A stretch of DNA of 64,000 bases from positions 35,394,338-35,458,337 of the forward strand of contig NC_060059.1 in assembly GCF_020283565.1 (NCBI RefSeq). Reading direction: 5' to 3'. Of the stretch, positions 25,412 through 34,478 are shown in pieces. The notes below the pieces were generated by a model. The model made no database searches. It worked only from the letters and a program-made list of their open reading frames with translations, and had not been told where the DNA came from. Made by a program: the position numbers and the translations under genes. This DNA comes from Trifolium pratense (Eukaryota; Streptophyta; Magnoliopsida; Fabales; Fabaceae). Numbering within the stretch: the stretch's first letter is position 1; each line of letters begins with the position of its first letter.

Positions 25412-26052
25412 TAGATTTAGTGAATGAAGAAGAAGAAGAATGAAGGTATGAGAAGAAGTAGCGAGTCCGAGGGAGATTCTAGTTCTAGTTCTAAGAATGC
25501 ATCGTTTTCGAAAATAGTTTATACAAATAAAAAATGAATTATGTTAATTAAGTTCTTATCGATAAAATTTTTATTTTTATAATTTGTTTTTTCATAAATT
25601 ACTTTTAAAAAATTTATAATAATACATAAAAACTTATTTATTTGCATAAGTTGTTTTACATAAACTTAAAAATAAGTCAATCCAAACAAATCGTAACTAT
25701 ATTTGTAATTTTATAAACATCTTAAATTTTGTTTTTAGTTCTTATAAAATATTTCAGTAAGTTTTGGTCTCAAATATTTTCTGTCATGATTTTTGGTCAT
25801 GCTTTTTAATCAACCACTCTCATAAAAACTTAGAATTTTTTAACATAAAATGAATTATTTATGATTTTTTAGTGCAAAAAGCTTAAAAATTCATATTTAA
25901 TTTATTAATTGTTAAAAAATTTAAACTTTTATAAGAGAGATTTTGATAATGTATTAAACATGACCGTAGAAAAAATTTAAAATTTTGAATGATATACATA
26001 AATTAACTGAAAAGTAGAGATAACAAATTTATAGGGATCAAAAACATATTTA
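25412..26052. other. Intergenic spacer upstream of the GT47 gene
   Basis: It holds the GT47 5' leader and promoter on its left side (a GAAGAAGAAG stretch at 25425-25445 would read CTT repeats in the transcript). No convincing TATA box. The rest is AT-rich without features. Confidence 0.4.
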
Positions 26053-26659
26053 GAGGCCGTTTGTTACGGATTAAAAATAGGACAAAACTTATATGCATTT
26101 CTTTAGATGCAGTTTTTGCTGTTCCTCTCACAAAAAGGTAGTTATTTATATTTTTTAATTAAAAAAAGAAAAAGAAAATTGTTTTTAAATAAAAATAACT
26201 TCCCTCATGTATCTAGCACAGTAAGAACTGTGTATATGAAACTGTACATAAGTTTGGTCCTTAAAAAAATAGTGATTTTGATGTAAAATAATTTAGAGAT
26301 TAGTTTTTAGAGATTTTTAGAAAAGTTGAATTTTGCTTTGTGTTTGTTTATCATAGTAAAAATCACTTTTTTTAAATAAAATAATCTTTAGTTTGTTTGG
26401 ATAGAACTTATAAAAATGATTTTTTTAATTATAAATAACTTTCTTCTTTTAACGTTTATTTTCTCTCTCCTCTAAAAAAAATCTATTATTTTATAAGCTA
26501 CTCTTAGTAGCTTCTCATTTTTAGCTGTTTTCTGATTATTTTTAGCTTCTGATTATTATAAAAATCTGTAACAAACAGATGCAAAACAATTAAAAGTGAT
26601 TATTTTTATAAAAAAAGTGATTTTTTTTTCTTCTAAAATAAGCTATAACAAACGGCCTC
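26053..26659. mobile_element. Tourist/PIF-Harbinger-like MITE with TTA TSD
   Basis: The ends GAGGCCGTTTGTTA and TAACAAACGGCCTC are exact inverses, and the 3-bp TTA is present immediately outside each (26050-26052 and 26660-26662). Both features are typical of PIF/Harbinger MITEs. The 607-bp interior is AT-rich with no frame. Confidence 0.75.
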
Positions 26660-26889
26660 TTAATCATATATTATAAAGCTCTTTGAAAAAACAATAGCGG
26701 ATAACTAGCGTATATTTGACGAGCTTATAAATTATGGTGGATATATTAGCTTATAGTTTATAGAAGATAAGTTAGCAGATTAAAATTGTAATATTTGATA
26801 TGACATTATCAAATAAGTCATTGAGATTATGAGGATTTTTAAAAAGTGTCGGATTTTATTAAACTGTTAGATTGATCCATATATTTAAT

Positions 26890-27235
26890 GAGTGAACAAC
26901 CATTTTAGTCACTTAAAGTGTCACTCGTTATCATGATAATCTATCAAAAAACATTTTAAAGTCTCTGAATTTAACTTCTGTTAGTCATACTAGTCCTTAA
27001 CGTTAAGTTTTGTCACTAAACCGTTTATTGTTGTTGAGGTGGAGAGTGGAGACTTTGTTGACTATGTTGACCATGACATGTCATTTGACTTTTAAAAACT
27101 TATGCCACGTAGCCAGGGACCAAAATGAAGGTAAACTAGACAAAAAAGAAAGAAGAACGCTGAGCGACTAAAATGACGAAAAAGATGAACGTTGAGTGAC
27201 TAAAACGACCAAAGTGAAGATAAACTTGACATTGT
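26890..27235. repeat. Probable foldback element
   Basis: Words such as CCATTTTAGTCACTTAAAGTG on the left and GTTGAGTGACTAAAACGACC on the right are loosely mirrored, and the centre has a CATGACATGTCATTTGACTTTT palindrome flanked by CCACGTAGCCAGGGACC. The wording 'gggaccaaaatg' belongs to a widespread plant MITE type. Ends are not fixed. Confidence 0.4.
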
Positions 27236-27829
27236 CTTTTTTTTCTTTTCAATATGTGATTCTTTCATTGTAAGGATTTCAATGGAGGTAGTGGTGTTCT
27301 TCACTTCAAGATTAGGAATATATAGGCTATAACTTCACCTAATCACCTTGACCTAATGATATAACTGCACTGGTTGTATGTGCAATGATATAGATGGATT
27401 AAAACCACATGTAACTGCTCAGAAGATAGCAACATTGGCTCAACAGCGGGCACTTGACAAGAACTGGATTTCACCATTTTCAGCTGCTGCTCGCGAGAAT
27501 GGATACCACCGTTGTGGCGGAAAACCGGACGACATATATAACAGTTGTTGTGTCTTACATTTCCAGCTCAGTGAACGAGTGAGTGATAGTTTTGCCAATT
27601 TCATTATACAAAGGTTATTAGGATTAGGACGTACTTCTTTGCATTGAACAACAACCAATTATGGTTGGCTCAAATTATTGAACTTCACTGTGATATTGAC
27701 ATGGGTTCAAGTATGGAATTCCTTAATTGGTAGATTATACTAAAATTCTATTGAAAATCTTCAATGAGATATTGGTGCTTCTCTTTAATGTTTATGATAT
27801 ATTTGGAAGTTGTAGAGTAGAGTACAAAT

Positions 27830-28022
27830 GCTAATTCGTTCATGAACCAACATACATAGGTAAATTCATGAACTATATAAAACAAAGTCAAAATGTTGAC
27901 AATGTAGTCCTTGCATCTGGTTACTAGTTTCTTGTCACTACTAATTCATGAACTATATAAAACAAAGTCAAATGCTAATTCGTTCATGAACCAACATACA
28001 TAGATAAATTCATGAACTATAT
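27830..28022. repeat. Direct repeat, about 142-bp period
   Basis: The block GCTAATTCGTTCATGAACC followed by AACATACATAG(G/A)TAAATTCATGAACTATATA occurs at about 27830 and again at about 27973. Between the copies, AATTCATGAACTATATAAAACAAAGTC is itself repeated. It looks like a local tandem duplication in non-coding DNA. Confidence 0.7.
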
Positions 28023-28029
28023 ACCATTA

Positions 28030-28360
28030 ATAATTGTATATTTATTGAGATATATGGTGGACTATCTATGGTGAACCACATATAATGTTGGTCCACCTAA
28101 TACATTTGGTGTTAAAAGCTAATGGAGAGGACTTTTTTTTGAACGATAAATATATTATTATTAATAACCGGTCTCTGACAAGACAAACAGAGACCGAGAA
28201 AAACGGAACTACAAAACAAAGGTGTCGTATATAACGGAGAGGACCATTGTGACTAACGGTCATATAGTTAAGGGACGAAAACATACATTTTTCTTTCTTT
28301 AAGGACCATTGTAAAACCTAAAATGTCTTTAAGGAACCATTAAACTAATTAAACCTTTAT
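28030..28360. mobile_element. Truncated relative of the 6103-7053 element
   Basis: GGTGGACTATCTATGGTG and GGTCCACCTAATACATTTGG are followed by a right end GGACCATTGTAAAACCTAAAATGTC...ACTAATTAAACC, the same wording as the right half of the element at 6103-7053. The left terminal repeat is missing, so this is a fragment. A short block at 28132-28205 inside may be a further insertion. Confidence 0.5.
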
Positions 28361-29791
28361 TTTTGTATCAGAATATACTCCCTCCAGTCCTTTTTATAAG
28401 GAACAATTTGAAAAAAACATACGAACCAAGAAACTTATATTTCTTATTAAAAATTCTAAAACTTTACGATCTATTCCAAAACAAAACTCGGTGTATTAAT
28501 TTATTCTTGTCTATTGTAAATTGTAATTAAAATTTCATATAGCAAATTGTAATTTCGGTTGAACTTAATGAAAATTGTAATTAAAATTTCATATAGCAAA
28601 TCTTCGATGAAGATGCCTCTAGCTGAATTTCTTTTCTTCATTGTCATGTTTCCTGCACAGATTTATTAATTAAGACATTAATCAATGGTATTATTGTTAA
28701 AAAATCCACCAAGAGATCCTTTTATTTACTCAAGCAAAATATACTTTTAAGATAACACAATTTAATCAAGCAGTCCTCCAATAAATATCCATGCAATTAA
28801 CATAAAATTTGGTTGTTGCTTTTACTAGATAAAGAGCAAGTTGGCATGAAATTATGTTTATGTGTGCAAGTCTAAGATTTACATTATGTCAACTTATAAT
28901 TTGGTCATATTTGAATCAATAATGAAAAACTAATTATTAGCATCTATTTAATTGAACTTTGCGACCCGGACATATTTTTTAATCTATTTTTTTTTGGTAA
29001 GGTCTTTTTTTAATCTAAATTGATCGATGCAACTATAGCTCAAAACAAATTATAACAATAAAAAGAAAACAATTTTTTATGATCTATTTTGTTTGAAAAA
29101 AAATTATGTTAGCAAAAATATTTTTAAAAGAGCATAATATTTTTGAAAAAAGAGATAGCAATAACTAACAAGTAAATTACATATATAGGATAAATGAAAT
29201 GATTTAGACACACCTCTTATCCTCAACTTTTAACGAAAGTTGAATATGGGTATGAACGAATTAATGATTTAAATTACTCTGCTTTGAAAAATATATCCAA
29301 GAAGGGTTTGACTAATATGGACCTCTAAAATAATAGTCAAAACTAATATGGGTTTGACTAATAATTATTTGACTAATATTTTAAATCACTAGTCATCATA
29401 ATTAAGAGTTTGGCTAATATGGTTGATATAAAAGTTAAAATGTAAATAACTTTATAATTATGATAGTTTTTACTAAAATTATTTTATGACTATTATTTTG
29501 TTCATATTATCAACTTTTTAGTCAAAATAATTAAGGGTTTGACTAATATCTCTAAAAAAATGTAAAATCATTTTTAGTAAATTTATTAAAATATTTTTAA
29601 AAAATTATATTTCCTTTTAATATTGTAAAATTCACATTCTGAAGCAACGTTTCGTTTTCTCTAATCATTACATTTCTTAATATTGAAATAATTCAGTATG
29701 GATTATTTTTTATTTAAAGGGATTATGGTTTCGCTTATTATAATCATTCCAGTCTAAACAATTTCCTCTCCTTTTCTCTTAAATTGCAAAA
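28361..29791. other. AT-rich spacer with repeated TTTGACTAATAT words
   Basis: No gene. About 29300-29560 contains at least five scattered copies of (G)TTTGACTAATA(T/A), suggesting an expanded simple motif or a decayed repeat. Confidence 0.4.
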
Positions 29792-30040
29792 ATGAAAAAC
29801 TCTGGCAGTCATTCAAACGAGAATAACAAACAACAGAGTGTCATTGAAAACAACTATGATGATTTGGAAAAATCATTAGAGTCTTTACACGTAAATCTCC
29901 AACAATTCATGGAAAAGATGTTTATGAAGATGAATAATTTGGAGAAATCTGCGAATGAAGCTAACCTGAAGATTAAGACTCTGGGTGAAGAAGTTGCATT
30001 TTTATCTGAATTAATCAAGGAAGCTATTAGAAGGACTTAG
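29792..30040 (+). CDS. Small putative coiled-coil protein (82 aa), function unknown
   Basis: I do not recognise this protein. The frame begins MKNSGSHSNENN and runs to a TAG at 30038-30040. After an Asn/Gln/Ser-rich start of about 20 residues, the rest (about 22-80) has hydrophobic residues at heptad-like spacing (LEKSLESLHVNLQQFMEKMF, then LEKSANEANLKIKTLGEEVAFL), so a helical coiled coil is expected. Codon use looks coding-like, and an AT-rich, CT-containing leader precedes the ATG. It may be a small lineage-specific gene or a broken piece of a larger one. No homology evidence available to me. Confidence 0.4.
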   Translation: MKNSGSHSNENNKQQSVIENNYDDLEKSLESLHVNLQQFMEKMFMKMNNLEKSANEANLKIKTLGEEVAFLSELIKEAIRRT

Positions 30041-30363
30041 TTCCTTTATGATTTTATTAATCTTTATTAGCATTCATGTAACAATGGTTTGAAAAGGAAT
30101 TAATAAAATATAGTTATCATATTTTTTGTGTTCATATCTCCTTGCTTCTCTTCTCCTTTTGTGTGATCAATTTCTTATTTATTTTCACTTTGTATCTTAT
30201 TTTTTAACTTTTCGTACCAAATAACCTTCTAAACTCGTGTTAAAAAAATATTTGACTAAATTGCACTTTGGACCTGTTAGAGTCACATAGCTTGCAAGCC
30301 AAGGCATTTGTATAGCAGGCCAAGGCATTGTATAGCAGGCCTTAGTGGCGCGCGCTAGTGGGC

Positions 30364-30549
30364 TTGCTTTCTCATTAATCATTCCAATCATACAAGCTCT
30401 CTATATATAGAGAGATACACATACACAAGCCTAACAACTTGGCCCAATGTCAAGGCAAGCCCACTAGCGCGCGCGCCACTAAGGCCTGCTATACAATGCC
30501 TTGGCCTGCTATACAAATGCCTTGGCTTGCAAGCTATGTGACTCTAACA
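30364..30549 (-). repeat. Minus-oriented LTR of the left arm (lacks its last 18 bases)
   Basis: Read on the minus strand it begins TGTTAGAGTCACATAGC at 30549 and matches the right LTR through GAGAAAGCAA, then breaks at 30364. The final ATCCCC...ACAACA part of the complete LTR is mostly missing. The break shares TTGC (30364-30367) with the plus-oriented LTR fragment that follows to its left. The CTCTCTATATATAGAGAG palindrome contains the TATA region. Confidence 0.85.
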
Positions 30550-30638
30550 TACACTCCCCTAAACTGAACATCCCATACAGTTTACATCAAACAAAAATGC
30601 AAAAGACAATGCTAAACAAACTGAAAGAACCACAGGAC

Positions 30639-33600
30639 TTAAGCCAAACTGTGAACATCACAAAGTCCAAGCCTTTCTCTGAATCTGCAAAATGACTCAA
30701 GCTTCAAAGCCTTGGTCATAATGTCTGCTATCTGATCTTGAGTGCTGCAATGAATGAGCTTCACCACTCCATCCTTGGTCAAGTCTCTCAGAAAATAGAA
30801 CCTCACATCAATGTGTTTAGATCTGCCATGTAACACTGGATTCATAGAAAGCTTGATGGAGGAGCTATTGTCACAATGTATAACAGTACAACCTTGCTGT
30901 TGATTCAATTGCTCAAGAATTCTTCTTAGCCAAATTCCTTGACAGGCACAAGCAGTGGCTGCCACAAATTCTGCTTCAGTAGTTGACAATGTAACAATAG
31001 CTTGCTTTTTTGATGACCATGATATAGGGCTTGAGCCAAGCATAAAGACATACCCAGATGTACTTTTCCTATCATCAAAGTCTCCTGCATAATCACTATC
31101 AGACCATCCTTGTAACTTCAAATCATCACCCCTTTTGTACAAAATGCCAAGACTCAGTGTCCCTTTCAGATATCTCATCACTCTTTTTGCAGCCATCAAA
31201 TGAGCTTCCTTAGGCTTTTCCATGTATCTTGCAATTAAGCAGACTGAGAAAGTGAGGTCAGGCCTAGTAGCTAACAAATACATCAGACAACCAATGATCT
31301 GCCTGTAGTTTGTAGCATCAACAATAGATCCATCTTGATCCCTAGTCAACTTGTTACCAGGCACTATAGGGCTGTTCACACTATTACATTGTGCCATGTT
31401 AAACCTCATCAAAAGATCTCTTGCATACTTTTGCTGATAGATAAAAATTCCATGATCAGTTTGCATGACTTCCACTCCAAGAAAAAACCTCATCCTTCCT
31501 AAGTTTGTCATAGAGAACTTTCTTTCCATAGAATGTTTAAATTCTTCAAACATTAGGGCACTACTCCCAGTGTAAATCAAGTCATCTACATATATGCTCA
31601 CAATTAGCATATTTCCCTTTCCATCAAATTTCATAAACAATGTATGTTCATGAGGACATTTCTCAAACTTTTCTTCTGCAAAATAGGATTCTATCTTGCT
31701 GTACCAAGCCCTTGGTGCTTGTTTAAGACCATACAATGCCTTTTTAAGTTTATACACCTTACCATCTTGCTTATCATAACCTGGAGGTTGATCAACAAAC
31801 ACATTTTCAACTAACTCTCCATGCAAAAAGGCACTTTTCACATCAAGTTGGTACACAGGCCAACCTTTTGAAGCTGCAACAGCAAGTATTGTTCTAATAG
31901 TATCCCATCTAGCAACAGGAGCAAATACCTCATTAAAGTCAATTCCATATTGCTGAGTATACCCTTTGGCCACTAACCTGGCTTTAAGCTTCTCAACCTC
32001 TCCATGTTCATTATACTTTGTCTTGTAGACCCATTTCACACCAATTTTCTTAACTCCTTTTGGAAGATCTACCAGCTCCCAAGTATTGTTTTTCTCAATG
32101 GACTCAATTTCTTGATCCATAGCTTGTTTCCAGCCCTCAACTTTAGCTGCTTCATCATAAGAAATTGGATCTTCATTATTGCAAAAAGCAGCTAAATTCT
32201 GCAATTCCTCTTGACTGTTTAAATCTGTGACATAGTCTCTAGTCCAACCAGGTGGCTTTCTGGTTCTTGGAGGTAATGAAGTCTCATCTGCTTCAGTACT
32301 ACTATTGTCATCATGATCATCATGATCATTTTCCTCATCAGCATGATTTCCATTGTTCACTGAACTAGTTGGCTCATCTTCTCCAACCATTGGTTCAGTT
32401 ACTTCAAGATCAATGCTTTGATAGTCTTCTACTATCTTTCTTTTGTTCTTATCTTCCCAATTCCATCCTAGATTCTCATCAAACACAACATCTCTACTGA
32501 TGATAATCCTTTTTTGAATGGGATCATAGAGTTTATAGGCTTTTGACTCTTCACTCACACCCAAAAGAACACACTTGATTCCTTTTGCATCTAATTTCTT
32601 TCTTTTAACATCAGGTACATGCACATACCCTATACAACCAAACACTCTAAAGAATGAAACAGAAGGTTTTGTACCTCTCCAAGCTTGCTCAGGTGTCATG
32701 TTCTTCACAGACAAGGTAGGACTTCTGTTGATCACATAAGTAGCCCAAACTACTGCTTCTGGCCAAAACCTCTTAGGGACATTTCTTCCATTCAGCATAC
32801 TCCTGACTACATTCATTAATGTCCTATTCTTCCTCTCAGATACACCATTCTGTTGAGGAGTATAGGCTGCAGTCAATTGCCTTTTTATGCCATACTCACT
32901 GCAAAAATCATTAAAAGTATCAGAAAGGAATTCTCCACCTCTGTCTGTTCTAAGACACTTAATTGACTGATTTGACTCATTTTCAACTAATGCCTTGAAC
33001 CTTTTAAACACAGCAAGAGCACTTGATTTCTCTTTTAAAGGATAGGTCCATGTTTTCCTGCTGTAATCATCTGTAAAGGTAATGAAGTATCTACAACCTC
33101 CATTAGATGTGGGTGTGATGGGACCACATATATCTGAATGAATCAATTCAAGCTTTTCAGTGGCTCTCCATGATGATGTTTTAGGGATTGAATCCCTGTG
33201 TTGCTTGCTGATTACACAATCACTGCACAACTCTTGACTTTCTTGCAGCAGGGGCAATCCATTGACCATATCCTTCTTTGCAAGTGTGTGTAGACCTTTG
33301 AAACTCAAATGGCCATACCTGTGATGCCAAAGAGAACCCTCACTCTCATGAGTTGTCTTTAAGCAGCTTGGAGTGATAACTGGACAAAGTAGAATGTACA
33401 TTCTATTGACTGTCATGGGAGTTGACACAATCAGGCCTCTTTCTTCATGAAATATCTTGCAAGTATCTTTGTTAAAAACAATTGTGAGATTCTTTTGTTG
33501 TAGCTGCCCTATGCTTAACAAATTGTTTCTCAGATTTGGTAAATAGTATACATCAGTGATGACACTAACTTTGCCTTGCAAGCTTATCTTCACACTTCCC

Positions 33601-34343
33601 TTACCCATTACAGACATTGTGGAATTATCACCAAGCTTAACAGTCTCACGAAATGTATCATCATAGTCAAATAACCATTCTTTGGTGCCAATCATATGAT
33701 TGCTACAGCCAGAGTCTAAAAACCAAACCTGATTAGTGTTGACATGTGATTGATCTTGAGCCATCATTAACATTTCTTCATGCTCATCAAATTCAGCAAA
33801 ATTTGCATTTTCCTCCCAAGTTGGACACTCATTCTGATAGTGGCCAAGCTTATGACATCTATAGCATTCTACAAATTCTTTTGAGGTATTTGCAGCTGAT
33901 CTACCACCTCTCCCACGCCCTCTTGAGCTGGTACGACCCCTACCCCTAGAATTTGCAGATCCTCTTCCAAGATTGGAATTAGACACCTTCAGAGCTTGCT
34001 CTTCCTCTTTTACTTTGTGAATCTTCATTCTTCCCTCATGAACAAGTAAACTACTCTGGAGTTCATCTATGGACATGGTGGTCACATCATGTGATTCCTC
34101 AATTGAGCATACAACATACTCAAATTTGGAAGTCATTGATCGCAAGATTTTCTCAACAATGTTGCCATCAGTCAATCTTTCACCATGTGATGTCATTTTG
34201 TTGGCAATAGCAAGAGTTCTTGCAAAGAAATCTGTGACAGATTCATCTTCTTTCATGCAAAGAATTTCAAAATCACGCCTCAATGATTGCAATTGAGCAC
34301 GTTTCACCTTATTAGAACCTTGATACTTTCTTCTCATAGATTC
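30639..34343 (-). CDS. Copia gag-pol, left copy, missing the gag start
   Basis: Open for 1232 residues from an internal Met (34337) to the stop at 30639; sequence match with the plus copy begins at 34343. It lacks the first 96 gag residues because the inverted arm stops there. The rest holds the zinc knuckle CYRCHKLGHYQNEC, protease DSGCS, integrase, reverse transcriptase with YVDD and RNase H. Comparing the two translations I find one change: Glu here and Lys in the plus copy, in RAT(E/K)KLELIHSD, caused by one G/A difference (33158 versus 35946). Without its own start region and 5' LTR it is unlikely to be expressed as a protein. Confidence 0.9.
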   Translation of the reverse strand, partial: ESMRRKYQGSNKVKRAQLQSLRRDFEILCMKEDESVTDFFARTLAIANKMTSHGERLTDGNIVEKILRSMTSKFEYVVCSIEESHDVTTMSIDELQSSLLVHEGRMKIHKVKEEEQALKVSNSNLGRGSANSRGRGRTSSRGRGRGGRSAANTSKEFVECYRCHKLGHYQNECPTWEENANFAEFDEHEEMLMMAQDQSHVNTNQVWFLDSGCSNHMIGTKEWLFDYDDTFRETVKLGDNSTMSVMGKGSVKISLQGKVSVITDVYYLPNLRNNLLSIGQLQQKNLTIVFNKDTCKIFHEERGLIVSTPMTVNRMYILLCPVITPSCLKTTHESEGSLWHHRYGHLSFKGLHTLAKKDMVNGLPLLQESQELCSDCVISKQHRDSIPKTSSWRATEKLELIHSDICGPITPTSNGGCRYFITFTDDYSRKTWTYPLKEKSSALAVFKRFKALVENESNQSIKCLRTDRGGEFLSDTFNDFCSEYGIKRQLTAAYTPQQNGVSERKNRTLMNVVRSMLNGRNVPKRFWPEAVVWATYVINRSPTLSVKNMTPEQAWRGTKPSVSFFRVFGCIGYVHVPDVKRKKLDAKGIKCVLLGVSEESKAYKLYDPIQKRIIISRDVVFDENLGWNWEDKNKRKIVEDYQSIDLEVTEPMVGEDEPTSSVNNGNHADEENDHDDHDDNSSTEADETSLPPRTRKPPGWTRDYVTDLNSQEELQNLAAFCNNEDPISYDEAAKVEGWKQAMDQEIESIEKNNTWELVDLPKGVKKIGVKWVYKTKYNEHGEVEKLKARLVAKGYTQQYGIDFNEVFAPVARWDTIRTILAVAASKGWPVYQLDVKSAFLHGELVENVFVDQPPGYDKQDGKVYKLKKALYGLKQAPRAWYSKIESYFAEEKFEKCPHEHTLFMKFDGKGNMLIVSIYVDDLIYTGSSALMFEEFKHSMERKFSMTNLGRMRFFLGVEVMQTDHGIFIYQQKYARDLLMRFNMAQCNSVNSPIVPGNKLTRDQDGSIVDATNYRQIIGCLMYLLATRPDLTFSVCLIARYMEKPKEAHLMAAKRVMRYLKGTLSLGILYKRGDDLKLQGWSDSDYAGDFDDRKSTSGYVFMLGSSPISWSSKKQAIVTLSTTEAEFVAATACACQGIWLRRILEQLNQQQGCTVIHCDNSSSIKLSMNPVLHGRSKHIDVRFYFLRDLTKDGVVKLIHCSTQDQIADIMTKALKLESFCRFRERLGLCDVHSLA

Positions 34344-34478
34344 TACTTTGGTATCAACGAGCCTTTCACTAAGACTTGTTTGTTAGAAAGTTTGTTACAG
34401 TTTGTTACAACGGTGCAACCGTTTCTGTTACTCTTCTTCCTCGTTCTTTCTTCGTTTCTTGCTCTCTAAGCTTCATCC
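34344..34478 (+). promoter_or_regulatory. Primer binding site and gag leader of the plus copy
   Basis: TGGTATCAACGAGCC (34349-34363) resembles the copia primer binding site complementary to the initiator tRNA-Met 3' end (usual form TGGTATCAGAGC), here with an altered middle. It should lie just after a 5' LTR, but the inverted left arm ends only five bases before it. The pyrimidine-rich leader CTTCTTCCTCGTTCTTTC precedes the gag ATG at 34479. Confidence 0.7.

Noticed and set aside
27378..27647. Overlapping frames on both strands, 89 and 72 residues
   Set aside because: The plus frame begins plausibly (HVTAQKIATLAQQRALDKNW) but matches nothing I know, and the two strands cannot both be real. 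A captured gene fragment is possible but unsupported.
32004..32195. Short frames on the strand opposite the copia genes (also 33746-33949, 35155-35358, 36909-37100)
   Set aside because: They occur in pairs at mirrored positions because the palindrome repeats the same antisense shadow. They have no independent support.
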